DNA of 12,665 nt from Acetofilamentum sp. (GCA_020720525.1 DYON01000053.1:1-12665); one strand, 5' to 3'; positions 6,401-12,610 are shown, numbered from the stretch's first letter. Translations and numbers: made by a program. The notes: a model not told the origin generated them from the letters alone.

Positions 6401-9310
6401 ACTGCTTCATTGGAAATTACAGCAATGGTAACGGCAAACGGTTCCTATTTGAATCATGCAACTGTTACCGGCGATGAAGAAGATTTAATCCCTGAAAATA
6501 ATGAAGATGAAATTACTGTAACACCAACTCCTTCTGCAGATTTATCGATTTTAAAATCGGTTGATAATTCGACTCAAACGGTCGGTTCTGATGTTGTTTT
6601 TACTTTAACGGTTACCAATAATGGTTTGAGTGATGCCACAAATGTTATTGTAAATGATATTCTTCCCGATGGATTCACATATCTTTCAGATAATTCGGCA
6701 GGAGCATACGATAATATTTCCGGTATATGGAATGTGGGCAATATGGCTTTCGGAAGTTCGGTTTCGCTCAACATCACAGCGACTGTCAAAGTGAGTGGTA
6801 ATTATACCAATTCGGCAAATGTAACAGCCTTTGAACACGACCCTGTTCCGGAAAATAATTCCGATGATGAAACTGTAAGCCCGACACCACTCTCGGATTT
6901 GTCAATAGTGAAAATTTGTGATAATATGACTCCCAATGTCGGAAGCAATCTTGTGTTTACTCTTACGGTAACAAATAACGGTCCGAGTGATGCTGTCAAT
7001 GTTAGTGTTAATGATTTATTGCCTTCCGGTTATGATTATTTATCAGATAATGGAGTTGGAACTTATAATTCAGTTTCAGGCGTTTGGAATATCGGTAATC
7101 TCGCAAACGGGCTTTCCGTATCTTTGGAAATAACGGCAACAGTTAAAGCCAACGGCATGTACACAAATACAGCAATTGTATCGGGAGATATTACAGATCC
7201 CAATCCTGATGATAATACCGATGATGTAACACCTGAACCGATTCCGATTTCGGATTTAAGTTTACTAAAAACAGTTAATCTACCAAATGCTGTTGTCGGA
7301 AGCAATGTTATTTTTACAATTTCTGTCACCAATAACGGACTGAGCGATGCCACAGGCGTAAATGTTACCGATATTTTACCCTCCGGTTTCGATTTTATCA
7401 GTGCAAATCCCTCAATCGGTTCGTGGCTTGCTCCGAATTGGAATATCGGAAACCTTGCCTTTGGAGCTTCCGAATCATTGGAAATAACAGCTTCGGTTAA
7501 GCCAAGCGGTATCTATATAAACTCAGCAAGTGTTTCAGGAAACGAACTTGATTTGAATCCTGATAATAACGAGGACGATGCTATTGTAAGTCCTGTTCCC
7601 GGAGCCGATTTGTCGATTGTGAAATCGGTGGATATTTTAACTCCTCTCGTAACAAGCAATGTCATTTTTACACTGACAGTTACAAATAACGGATTAAGCG
7701 ATGCGACCAACGTAACGGTTTCCGACATTTTGCCCACAGGTTTTACTTTCGTAAGTGCAAATCCATCTGTGGGAACTTGGAACGAACCCACTTGGAACAT
7801 TGGCAATTTGGCATACCTGCAATCAGTCAGCCTGCAAATCACTGCTCTTGTGAATGCAACCGGGGATTATAAGAATTTTGCAAACGTTACCGGAGATGAA
7901 GCTGACCCGAATCCGGACAATAATGTCGATGATATTACACTCGATCCAATACCCTTGGCTGATTTAGAAATGATTAAAACAGTAAACAATACAGGTGCCG
8001 ATGTCGGTACAAATGTAATTTTTACATTAACAGTTATAAACAACGGACCAAGCGATGCAACAGGTGTTACAGTCTCTGACTTATTGCCTTCCGGATACAC
8101 TTTTGTTTCCGATGACAGCAACGAAAACTATAACTCCGCTACAGGAATTTGGACTATTGGTAATCTCTCGAACCAAGAATCTGTATCAATACAAATTACA
8201 GCCTCAGTCAATTCTGCCGGCAATTATATCAATTCTGCCGGCGTTACCGGAAGCGAGCAAGACCCGAATCCTGATAATAACGATGACGATGCTGTTGTAA
8301 ATCCCGGGGCTGTTTCCGATTTAAGTATCGAAAAAACTGTTGATAATATGATTGCAAATATCGGTACACAGATTGTCTTTACTCTAACTGCAACCAATAA
8401 TGGACCAAGTGATGCCTCAGGCGTTAGCGTTACCGACCAAATGCCGACAGGTTTCACATACATTACCGATAATTCGGCAGGAGCTTACGATGCAACAACA
8501 GGTGTGTGGACTGTCGGAAATTTAACAAACGGAACAAGTGTTTCGATTCAAATTACGGCAAGCGTAAATTCGACCGGAAATTACACGAATTCAGCCGTGA
8601 TTACAGGCAACCAGCCCGACCCAAATTCTGATAATAATAACGATGAAATATCCGTTACTGCTGATGCTGTTTGTGATTTGAGTTTGATAAAATCGGTCAA
8701 TAACACCAACGCTCCCGTCGGTTCGCAAGTCGTTTTCACGCTCAAAGTTTTCAACCATGGTCCGAGCGGAGCAACAGGCGTTTCGATGAGCGACCAATTG
8801 CCATCGGGTTATACATATATTTCCGATAATTCAAACGGAAACTACGTGGTATCTACCGGAATTTGGACAATCGGAACTCTTGCAAGCGGTGATTCACTCT
8901 CACTCGAAATTACTGTAGAAGTCAATGCAACAGGGGATTTTCTCAATACTGCTACCGTTATCGGAAACGAATTTGATCCAACTATTGATAATAACACCGA
9001 CACGGAAAGTGTAACAGTCGATTTAACACTCTTTATCCCCGAAGGCATATCGCCGAACAACGATGGTAAAAATGATACTTGGGTTATTACCGGATTGGAA
9101 CAATATCCCGACCATAAAGTGATTATTTTAAACCGATGGGGAAACAAAATTTACGAAGCATCACCGTATCTTAACAATTGGGACGGAACCAATATGTACG
9201 GCGTTTCGGTCGATGGAGAGCAATTACCCGAGGGAACTTATTTTTATATTATCGAAACAGGAAAGTCCGGTGTTAAACCAATAAAAGGTTACATCTATTT
9301 ATCAAAATAA
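449..9310 (+). CDS. Giant T9SS-secreted adhesin: Ig/PKD-like array, DUF11 array, type B C-terminal domain
   Basis: A 2953-aa cell-surface protein, probably a long adhesive filament. Residues 1-25 or 26 form a signal peptide (KK, then a hydrophobic run rich in Phe, Leu and Ile, then GYSQ) without a lipobox. Residues 27-1344 hold 15 Ig/PKD-like units of 82-96 aa. Most open with a NAGPDQxxC-like motif, have a central GTGTW-like motif, and end with a GxC....D pattern. Residues 1345-1435 are a divergent domain. Residues 1436-2861 are 12 DUF11 repeats of 117-120 aa. Residues 2862-2953 are a type B (gliding-associated) sorting domain, so export by the type IX system is expected. The start at 449 precedes the signal peptide directly; an alternative ATG at 455 changes only two residues. 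Composition is rich in Thr, Ser, Asn and Asp and poor in Lys. The adjacent PorP-like and PorE-like genes fit a role in its anchoring. The ligand is unknown; a structural or gliding filament is as possible as a host or particle adhesin. Confidence 0.9.
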   Translation: MSMVKKITHLVFFFLIFGISEYGYSQNCTVNAGIDGTLCQNQVMTLNGNSQGLITVAAKWTQVGGPSTSITDPNELITNVTGYTSGIAYKFRITATCQDGQIVFDEVTNTVNPISTANAGPDQATCPGSGVLAANSAGSGETGAWTGSGTGSAGITVSQLTNPVSPFTLLNTAQGSTTLRWTITNGSCTSFDDVVVTNYGGQTPVSAGPDQILGNCYTSTQSTPLNASIGGNGAGGQIGTWSLVSGPNIPTFGNVNVRNTTVSNLIQGIYILRWSVTGPCVTGTDEMQITVPAATQAVTAANAGADIRYCNASTTAVLSGNAPQYANEVVTWTQTAPASPLSTIVTPNDPVTSVTGLDGTSSYTFRMTIQNSISGCSTSDNVQIFYSTPPSISITSGDQIRPCGTMNANVTYTNGSSTQYRIVNGPYTGNWTTAGNNNQTITFTQYGSYNVLFRRYQTGIECEDAYAQTVITISQSPTASNAGTDQILACNIIETDLAGNNPAAGTGKWSQVNGPTTAVYSDIYNRSSHISNLVEGEYFFRWLISGGSGCSTTQDDVRVVVSTPYTSTTAAGADQTICSNSVVYLDASPPADNETGTWTVVPSSGVIFSNIHDPDPTVTELVQGETYTFTWTVASACASATDVVVISIGTTAGPSIANAGPNQCNADGTVTSTLEGNSPTVGTGTWTILNGPNSPSITDIHDNNTTITSMINGNYEIEWAITNSGCQTTRDTVFITISPTASNAVAGPDITLCGTATNLAATNPAVGTGVWTQTSGAAGVVFSNINSSTANVSNLTSGAYVFNWQVAYGVCPATNDQVSVFVSTPPSTANAGPDQAVCSATSAVLAANTPTVGSGFWSVSGTGENNPTFSSVTNPAASITGLVTGQYQLQWNISSGPYCPASTDIVLISVSAPANAGSDRQLCDASSVLLTGTDGTTGTWTEVSALGSTITTTGDYTAIASNLVSAGDYTFRYTVPVVYACPSTFDDVLIQVSPFGSQPDAGVDKEICTGGGTSVAMTASSPGVGTATWSWVSGPNTPTFSLNTDPNTLVTGLIQGTYILKWQVTYNWCGNFSDIVRVNVYNPPTVANAGADQASACILTSQLLGNTPTSGVGAWTLLSGAGTVTIDNPGLPTTYLSNPSAAGLYTFEWRITNGTVCAASADQVDLTFASPNPPSTPDAGIDKSICDATSLLMTGNTIATGIGTWSQFSGPETTTIVSPNSPSSNITGLNTDGTYQFVWTSSEGSCSLSDNVSVLRSTTIPSTAGSDNSFCEFLPVNLNANLAAPGIGTWTQLSGPSTSLFANANQNNTVVNGTVFGDYVYQWNIVNGACSDASTVDISIIHEPLNTLTVSSVNDLCYASDATVTIHLSQNGFTYSAYIGSTLITTNTGNGGDLEFTIPQSSLLLGNNYITFTSDNGYCSSTLNNQALVEVIACTDLSITKTATPTTQYAGSNVVFTINVTNNGPSAATGVIVNDILPNGFTYISNTPSTGAYNSVSGVWTVGNLATSSSASLEITASVDASGNYVNVANVSGNEHDTDTDNNEDDVTITPVPVSDLSILKSVDNSTPDVLGNVVFTLTVTNNGPSDATGVMVTDILPDGYIYISDNGASAYDSGTGTWTIGNLANTNSVSLDITAQVKVSGDYLNNATVTGNETDSNLDNNDDDETVIPNPLADLSIDKTVNNATAEVGSNVVFTLIVTNNGPSNATGVIVTDNLPSGFIYVSDNSGGNYNSGTWTIGNLAIGNSVSIEITAFVYANGNYTNSATVTGNEDDPDINNNEDNVTVGEIPVCDIQLVKNVNLSTQNVGSNVVFSIQVTNNGPSDATNVSVTDALPDGYDFVSYTATVGTYDSGTGTWTIGNLNNTSVETLDITAMVKATGIYLNTASVSGDELDTNPDNNDDDANITPISTADLSVVKTVDNSTAYVGENVVFTLTVTNNGLSNATDVLITDILPNGYDYVSDNGLGAYDSGTGLWTVGNLDYLSTASLEITAMVTANGSYLNHATVTGDEEDLIPENNEDEITVTPTPSADLSILKSVDNSTQTVGSDVVFTLTVTNNGLSDATNVIVNDILPDGFTYLSDNSAGAYDNISGIWNVGNMAFGSSVSLNITATVKVSGNYTNSANVTAFEHDPVPENNSDDETVSPTPLSDLSIVKICDNMTPNVGSNLVFTLTVTNNGPSDAVNVSVNDLLPSGYDYLSDNGVGTYNSVSGVWNIGNLANGLSVSLEITATVKANGMYTNTAIVSGDITDPNPDDNTDDVTPEPIPISDLSLLKTVNLPNAVVGSNVIFTISVTNNGLSDATGVNVTDILPSGFDFISANPSIGSWLAPNWNIGNLAFGASESLEITASVKPSGIYINSASVSGNELDLNPDNNEDDAIVSPVPGADLSIVKSVDILTPLVTSNVIFTLTVTNNGLSDATNVTVSDILPTGFTFVSANPSVGTWNEPTWNIGNLAYLQSVSLQITALVNATGDYKNFANVTGDEADPNPDNNVDDITLDPIPLADLEMIKTVNNTGADVGTNVIFTLTVINNGPSDATGVTVSDLLPSGYTFVSDDSNENYNSATGIWTIGNLSNQESVSIQITASVNSAGNYINSAGVTGSEQDPNPDNNDDDAVVNPGAVSDLSIEKTVDNMIANIGTQIVFTLTATNNGPSDASGVSVTDQMPTGFTYITDNSAGAYDATTGVWTVGNLTNGTSVSIQITASVNSTGNYTNSAVITGNQPDPNSDNNNDEISVTADAVCDLSLIKSVNNTNAPVGSQVVFTLKVFNHGPSGATGVSMSDQLPSGYTYISDNSNGNYVVSTGIWTIGTLASGDSLSLEITVEVNATGDFLNTATVIGNEFDPTIDNNTDTESVTVDLTLFIPEGISPNNDGKNDTWVITGLEQYPDHKVIILNRWGNKIYEASPYLNNWDGTNMYGVSVDGEQLPEGTYFYIIETGKSGVKPIKGYIYLSK
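527..4480 (+). repeat. Array of 15 Ig/PKD-like units (about 88 aa each) with one Cys pair per unit
   Basis: Units start near nucleotides 527, 800, 1064, 1352, 1619, 1889, 2159, 2420, 2681, 2936, 3191, 3446, 3710, 3980 and 4235 (residues 27, 118, 206, 302, 391, 481, 571, 658, 745, 830, 915, 1000, 1088, 1178, 1263). The shared pattern is [N/D]AGxDxxxC, then GTGxW near position 30, GP, a [VI]xxLxxGxYxFxW strand, then a Cys followed by D-x-V and a closing beta strand. Every unit has one Cys near its start and one near its end; the first unit has one extra (C28). The unit at 1619 is degenerate: it keeps both Cys but lacks the NAG and GTGTW motifs. This resembles the PKD/Ig-like modules common in Bacteroidota type B cargo. 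The fold is inferred from pattern, not from a search. Confidence 0.8.
4481..4753 (+). other. Divergent linker domain between the two repeat arrays of the adhesin
   Basis: Residues 1345-1435 fit neither array by sequence. They have the same length as an N-terminal unit (91 aa) and also carry a Cys near the start (in NDLCYASD) and one near the end (in DNGYCSS), plus a third just before the first DUF11 repeat (EVIAC). I read this as a sixteenth Ig-like beta domain that has drifted or came from another source and that forms the junction. No specific family is recognised. Confidence 0.5.
4923..4949 (+). repeat. 27-bp exact direct repeat, copy in DUF11 repeat 1 (partner 7062-7088)
   Basis: The 27 bases here are identical to 7062-7088 in DUF11 repeat 7 and cover the codons for YNSVSGVW. 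All synonymous sites agree, including two Ser codons in each copy, so this looks like shared DNA ancestry or conversion, not only protein-level constraint. Confidence 0.85.
5114..5145 (+). repeat. 32-bp direct repeat with one mismatch, copy in DUF11 repeat 2 (partner 6539-6570)
   Basis: This stretch opens DUF11 repeat 2 and matches the opening of repeat 6 at 6539-6570 in 31 of 32 positions; the single difference is C5126 against T6551, a synonymous change. It encodes DLSILKSVDN and the beginning of the next codon in both copies. Confidence 0.85.
9032..9307 (+). other. Type B T9SS C-terminal sorting domain of the adhesin (gliding motility-associated CTD)
   Basis: Residues 2862-2953. It opens with FIPEGISPNNDGKNDTW (family pattern P-x-x-x-S-P-N-x-D-G-x-N-D), followed by an Ile-rich strand, the diagnostic NRWGNKIYE, then NNWDG, LPEGTYFYII, and closes with IKGYIYLSK. 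This is the type B signal (TIGR04131/CHU_C class), not the type A Por secretion tail. Known type B cargo such as SprB need a cognate PorP/SprF-like protein, and one is encoded immediately downstream. Confidence 0.93.
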
Positions 9311-9318
9311 AAAAAGAG

Positions 9319-9356
9319 ATGAGACAGATTCACTTTTCTAAATCTGTCTCATTTTT
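9319..9356 (+). terminator. Hairpin terminator or attenuator after the adhesin gene
   Basis: A perfect 12-bp inverted repeat, ATGAGACAGATT (9319-9330) and AATCTGTCTCAT (9341-9352), encloses a 10-nt loop and is followed by TTTT, then ATCTT. Further weak pairing of the upstream purine-rich bases with the T tract is possible. It begins 8 nt after the adhesin stop. The T tract is short for a full terminator, and only 34 nt separate it from the next start codon, with no clear promoter between. Partial termination with readthrough into the two anchor genes is therefore likely. It could also protect the 3' end of the adhesin transcript. Confidence 0.75.
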
Positions 9357-9390
9357 ATCTTATTATCAATATATAAATAAAACAAAACAC

Positions 9391-10323
9391 ATGAAAATAA
9401 AATTTACATTGATTATCGTTCTCTTGTCGCTTTCTCAATTTCTGAAAGCACAGCAAGACCCAATGTTTACCCATTACATGTTCAACACTTTGGCAATTAA
9501 TCCTGCATACGCAGGCAGTCGTGATGCCTTGACAGTCTCATTTTTACACCGAACACAATGGGTGGGATTTGACGGAGCTCCAACAACTCAAACCCTCACG
9601 ATGCACTCTCCGCTCTTTATTAAAAATGCAGGAATTGGTCTTTCGGTGATAAACGATAAAATCGGACCTACGAATAACACCTCGTTTTATGCCGATTTTT
9701 CGTACCGTATTCGCATTACACAACGTTCTCAATTGGCATTTGGCTTGAAAGGCGGATTAAATGTTATGCGAAACAAATTGTCGGATCTACAACTTGAAGA
9801 CCAACAAGACCAAGCGTTTGAAAAAAATATCCAAAGCGATTTATTGCCGAATTTCGGGTTCGGTTTGTATTATTTTACCGACAAATATTATATCGGAGTC
9901 TCAATTCCAAAACTTTTAGAGAATAATTTTAAAGAAAATTCCGTTTCCGGTTCCACGAATTTGGGCGGCGAAGAAAAACATTATTTTTTGATTGCAGGCT
10001 ATCTCTATAAAATTAATGAAGATTTCAAATTGAAACCCACCACCTTTCTAAAAGTAACAAGCGCCGCTCCGATGGAAGTCGATTTGTCGGCACAAATTCT
10101 TTATAAAGACCGAATATGGTTGGGTGCAATGTATCGAACCGGCGATGCGTGTGGTGTTTTGCTTGGTGCTTACATCACACCACGTTTGGCAGTAGGTTAT
10201 TCATACGATTGGTCTTTTGTTAATCGAACTTTCAAATACAACGGAGGAAGCCACGAAATCATGCTTCAATATGATTTTTTCTTCAAAGAAGCTCAGAAAA
10301 TCCGTTCTCCTCGTTATTTTTAA
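9391..10323 (+). CDS. PorP/SprF-family type IX secretion outer-membrane protein
   Basis: A 310-aa outer-membrane beta-barrel. Residues 1-20 are a signal peptide (MKIK, hydrophobic run, FLKA before QQD). The family signature follows at once: QQDPMFTHYMFNTLAINPAYAGS, then HRTQWVGFDGAPTTQ. The rest alternates amphipathic strands (for example GIGLSVINDKIGP, FGFGLYYFTDKYYIGVSIPK, LAVGYSYDWSF) and ends with HEIMLQYDFFF and SPRYF, the usual C-terminus. Length is normal for the family. I chose the ATG at 9391; the ORF opens further upstream at 9319, but that codon is inside a hairpin and would put 24 polar residues before the signal peptide. In relatives, SprF is needed for secretion of SprB and PorP binds a type B cargo. 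The giant type B protein upstream is the obvious client. Co-transcribed with the PorE-like gene 37 nt downstream. Confidence 0.93.
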   Translation: MKIKFTLIIVLLSLSQFLKAQQDPMFTHYMFNTLAINPAYAGSRDALTVSFLHRTQWVGFDGAPTTQTLTMHSPLFIKNAGIGLSVINDKIGPTNNTSFYADFSYRIRITQRSQLAFGLKGGLNVMRNKLSDLQLEDQQDQAFEKNIQSDLLPNFGFGLYYFTDKYYIGVSIPKLLENNFKENSVSGSTNLGGEEKHYFLIAGYLYKINEDFKLKPTTFLKVTSAAPMEVDLSAQILYKDRIWLGAMYRTGDACGVLLGAYITPRLAVGYSYDWSFVNRTFKYNGGSHEIMLQYDFFFKEAQKIRSPRYF

Positions 10324-10360
10324 TTCTGTTTTTATCAAAGAAATCTAAAATCAATAACAA

Positions 10361-12565
10361 ATGAAAAAAAAATATACTCTAACATATCTTTTTTTAACAG
10401 TGATATTCGCAAGTTCGTTCGCTCAAAATGCCACTGTTATCAAAGGCGAAAAATCTTACAATTATTATTCCTACGACCAAACCATTGAAAAATTTGAACA
10501 AATAACCGATAAAACAACGGATATAAAACGCAAATTAGCCGAAAGTTACTACAATATCGGCGATTATATAAAATCGGAAGATTATTATTTTCAAATTATG
10601 GCAGCCGAGGATAAAACCAGCCATGATGTGTATCAATATGCTTATGTTCTTGCCGTAAACGGTAAATATCCGGAATCCGAAGCATGGATGAATAAATATT
10701 ATGCCTCGGATAAAAATGATTCACGTGCCGCAATGCACAATTCCAATCCCGGTTTCTACAATTTATTGATGAAAGACAAAGGTCAATTTTCGATTAAAAA
10801 TCTCGAGATTAACACGGTCCAAGAAGATTTCGGAGCAGCATATTACAACGAAAAAATTGTTTATTCTTCCACCAATAATGTTATTCAACCTGTAAAAAGA
10901 ATATGGAATTGGAACAATTTACCTTTTCTCGATTTATATGTCGCAGATATTGATTCTTCGATGCAATTCAGTAACATTGAAAAATTTCGAGCCAAAGTGA
11001 ATAAAAAATATCACGAAGGGACGGCTTCATTTTCCAACGATGGGACCTTTATGGCATTCACACGAAACAATTATGGGAAAAAAAGCTCAGATGATGTCAT
11101 TAAACTTCAACTGTTTACCGATGAATTTGTGAACGGAAAATGGGCAAACCCCGTTTCGATGCCCTTCAACAGCATCGAATATTCAGTAGGGCACCCAACT
11201 TTGACCCCCGATGGGAAAACCATGATTTTTGCTTCCGACATGCCGGGCGGAATAGGCGGTGTGGATTTGTATGTAACTTATCGCATTGCCGACAGCACGT
11301 GGTCTACACCCAAAAACCTCGGGAAAGGTGTAAACACCGAAGGCAACGAAATGTTTCCCTTTCTGCACCGGGATAATATATTGTTTTTCTCATCGGACGG
11401 ATTCCCAGGATTGGGAGGCTTGGATGTGTTCTATGTCAATGCTGCCGATTTGAATGCTATCTCAAAGCCCGAAAATTTAGGAATCCCTGTAAACAGCAGC
11501 AACGACGATTTTGCTTTTATATTAGACACACCGCAAAAAAGCGGATATTTCTCTTCCAACAGAATAACCGGAAAAGGCGATGACGATATTTACGCTTTCA
11601 AACTTTTGAAACCCTTTATTTTTGAAAAAATAATCAAAGGAACAGCCTACGATACCAAAGGCACAATTTTGTCGAATGTAACGGTTAATTTATACGACAA
11701 CACCGGAGCAATCGTTGGAACACACAACACCGATGAAACCGGAAAATACGAATTTAAAGTGAAAAATTATGTACTTCACAAACTCAAAGGAACAAAATCG
11801 CTCTATTCCGAAGGACAAAACACCGCAGACGCTTCGGGAGAGGAACGCATTATTATTTCCGATTTGATATTGGAAAAAGTCCCGACTTTTTCTCTGTATT
11901 GTCAAATTACCGACTTTGAAACCCACGAAATTATCGACAGTGTTCATGTAAGCTTCATAAACACTCTGAACATGCAAACCGAAACGATTTTGACACCCGA
12001 AACCGGCGATTTTCAACGCAATTTGAAAGACAACAAACTTAACGATAAAATATCCTATAATTTAAAGATGCAAAAAAGCGGATATTTGACAGAAACCGCC
12101 AATTACACCAAAATATTAGACCATGAAGGACAATATAACATACACGAAGATTTAAAAATAACTCTTAAAAAAATTACTGTCGGTTCAGATTTAGGAAAAA
12201 TGTTCGGAATAAAACCCATATATTTTGATTTGAATAAATCGGAAATCCGACCCGATGCTGCTGTCGAATTAGACAAAATCGTGGTGGTGATGAACGAAAA
12301 TCCGTCCATCGAAATAGAGCTCGGCTCGCACACCGATTGCCGAGGTTCGTACGCATATAACGAAAAGTTGTCCGATAGGCGGGCAAAATCTTCTGCTGCC
12401 TATATCAAAGCACGTATTTCGAATCCCGACAGAATCTACGGCAAAGGATACGGCGAATCGCAACTCATCAACAAATGCGAATGTGAAGGCTCACGCAAAG
12501 TTCCGTGTACCGAAGAAGAACATCAACAAAATAGACGTACTGAATTTAAAATTGTAAAAAGTTGA
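10361..12565 (+). CDS. PorE-like OmpA-family protein (TPR, PD40 propeller, carboxypeptidase-regulatory-like, OmpA_C)
   Basis: A 734-aa periplasmic protein probably linking the outer-membrane PorP-like barrel to peptidoglycan. Residues 1-22 are a signal peptide ending SSFAQ, without a lipobox Cys. Residues about 30-115 are TPR-like helices (KLAESYYNIGDY, YAYVLAVNGKYPESEAW). Residues about 215-410 carry PD40-type propeller blades: EGTASFSNDG (219), VGHPTLTPDGKTMIFASD (276), FSSDGFPGLGGLDVFYV (near 343) and GYFSSNR (near 394). Residues 424-470 are carboxypeptidase-regulatory-like (ETGKYEFKV), and about 509-600 may be a second such domain. Residues 612-734 are OmpA_C-like: IYFDLNKSEIRPDA, SHTDCRGSYAYN, LSDRRA, NRRTEFKI. 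D659 and R674, 15 residues apart, match the diaminopimelate-binding pair of OmpA. Cys 660, 706, 708 and 716 cluster in this domain. The domain order is that of PorE of Porphyromonas gingivalis. Other OmpA-family proteins share parts of it, so the PorE role is inferred from order and context. Confidence 0.88.
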   Translation: MKKKYTLTYLFLTVIFASSFAQNATVIKGEKSYNYYSYDQTIEKFEQITDKTTDIKRKLAESYYNIGDYIKSEDYYFQIMAAEDKTSHDVYQYAYVLAVNGKYPESEAWMNKYYASDKNDSRAAMHNSNPGFYNLLMKDKGQFSIKNLEINTVQEDFGAAYYNEKIVYSSTNNVIQPVKRIWNWNNLPFLDLYVADIDSSMQFSNIEKFRAKVNKKYHEGTASFSNDGTFMAFTRNNYGKKSSDDVIKLQLFTDEFVNGKWANPVSMPFNSIEYSVGHPTLTPDGKTMIFASDMPGGIGGVDLYVTYRIADSTWSTPKNLGKGVNTEGNEMFPFLHRDNILFFSSDGFPGLGGLDVFYVNAADLNAISKPENLGIPVNSSNDDFAFILDTPQKSGYFSSNRITGKGDDDIYAFKLLKPFIFEKIIKGTAYDTKGTILSNVTVNLYDNTGAIVGTHNTDETGKYEFKVKNYVLHKLKGTKSLYSEGQNTADASGEERIIISDLILEKVPTFSLYCQITDFETHEIIDSVHVSFINTLNMQTETILTPETGDFQRNLKDNKLNDKISYNLKMQKSGYLTETANYTKILDHEGQYNIHEDLKITLKKITVGSDLGKMFGIKPIYFDLNKSEIRPDAAVELDKIVVVMNENPSIEIELGSHTDCRGSYAYNEKLSDRRAKSSAAYIKARISNPDRIYGKGYGESQLINKCECEGSRKVPCTEEEHQQNRRTEFKIVKS

Positions 12566-12610
12566 TTTGCAGTGTATAAAGTAGAATCTTTTTCCAATTT
12601 GAACAATAAT

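Larger units (their letters stand above)
4754..9031 (+). repeat. Array of 12 DUF11 repeats (about 119 aa each)
   Basis: Repeats begin at the DLSI-like motif at nucleotides 4754, 5114, 5471, 5822, 6182, 6539, 6896, 7253, 7607, 7961, 8318 and 8675 (residues 1436, 1556, 1675, 1792, 1912, 2031, 2150, 2269, 2387, 2505, 2624, 2743). Each shows in order: DLSIxK, VVFTLTVTNNGPSDATGV, VTDxLPxG, a [TV]W[TN][IV]GNL strand, SLEITAxV, YxNxAxVTG, and an acidic linker of the type DPNPDNNxDD. These are hallmarks of DUF11 (B_ant repeat), an Ig-like extracellular module of no defined biochemical role. Spacing is very even (117-120 aa), with no broken copy. Cys is almost absent (three residues in 12 repeats), unlike the N-terminal array. 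Confidence 0.92.

Noticed and set aside
4754..9031. Regular 357-bp periodicity read as a CRISPR-like or satellite DNA array
   Set aside because: The period matches an open protein repeat of 119 aa, with divergent nucleotides and conserved residues. It is a coding repeat.
8842..9147. Antisense open frame of 101 codons, and similar minus-strand frames at 3751-4047, 5537-5830, 7063-7353, 7513-7842 and 11690-12016
   Set aside because: All lie opposite the large genes, have biased shadow composition, repeat with the period of the DUF11 array, and show no known motif or upstream signals.
9319..9390. Upstream ATG at 9319 as the start of the PorP-like protein
   Set aside because: It lies in the 5' arm of a perfect hairpin and would add 24 residues before a clear signal peptide. 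The ATG at 9391 places MKIKFTLIIVLL at the N-terminus as expected.
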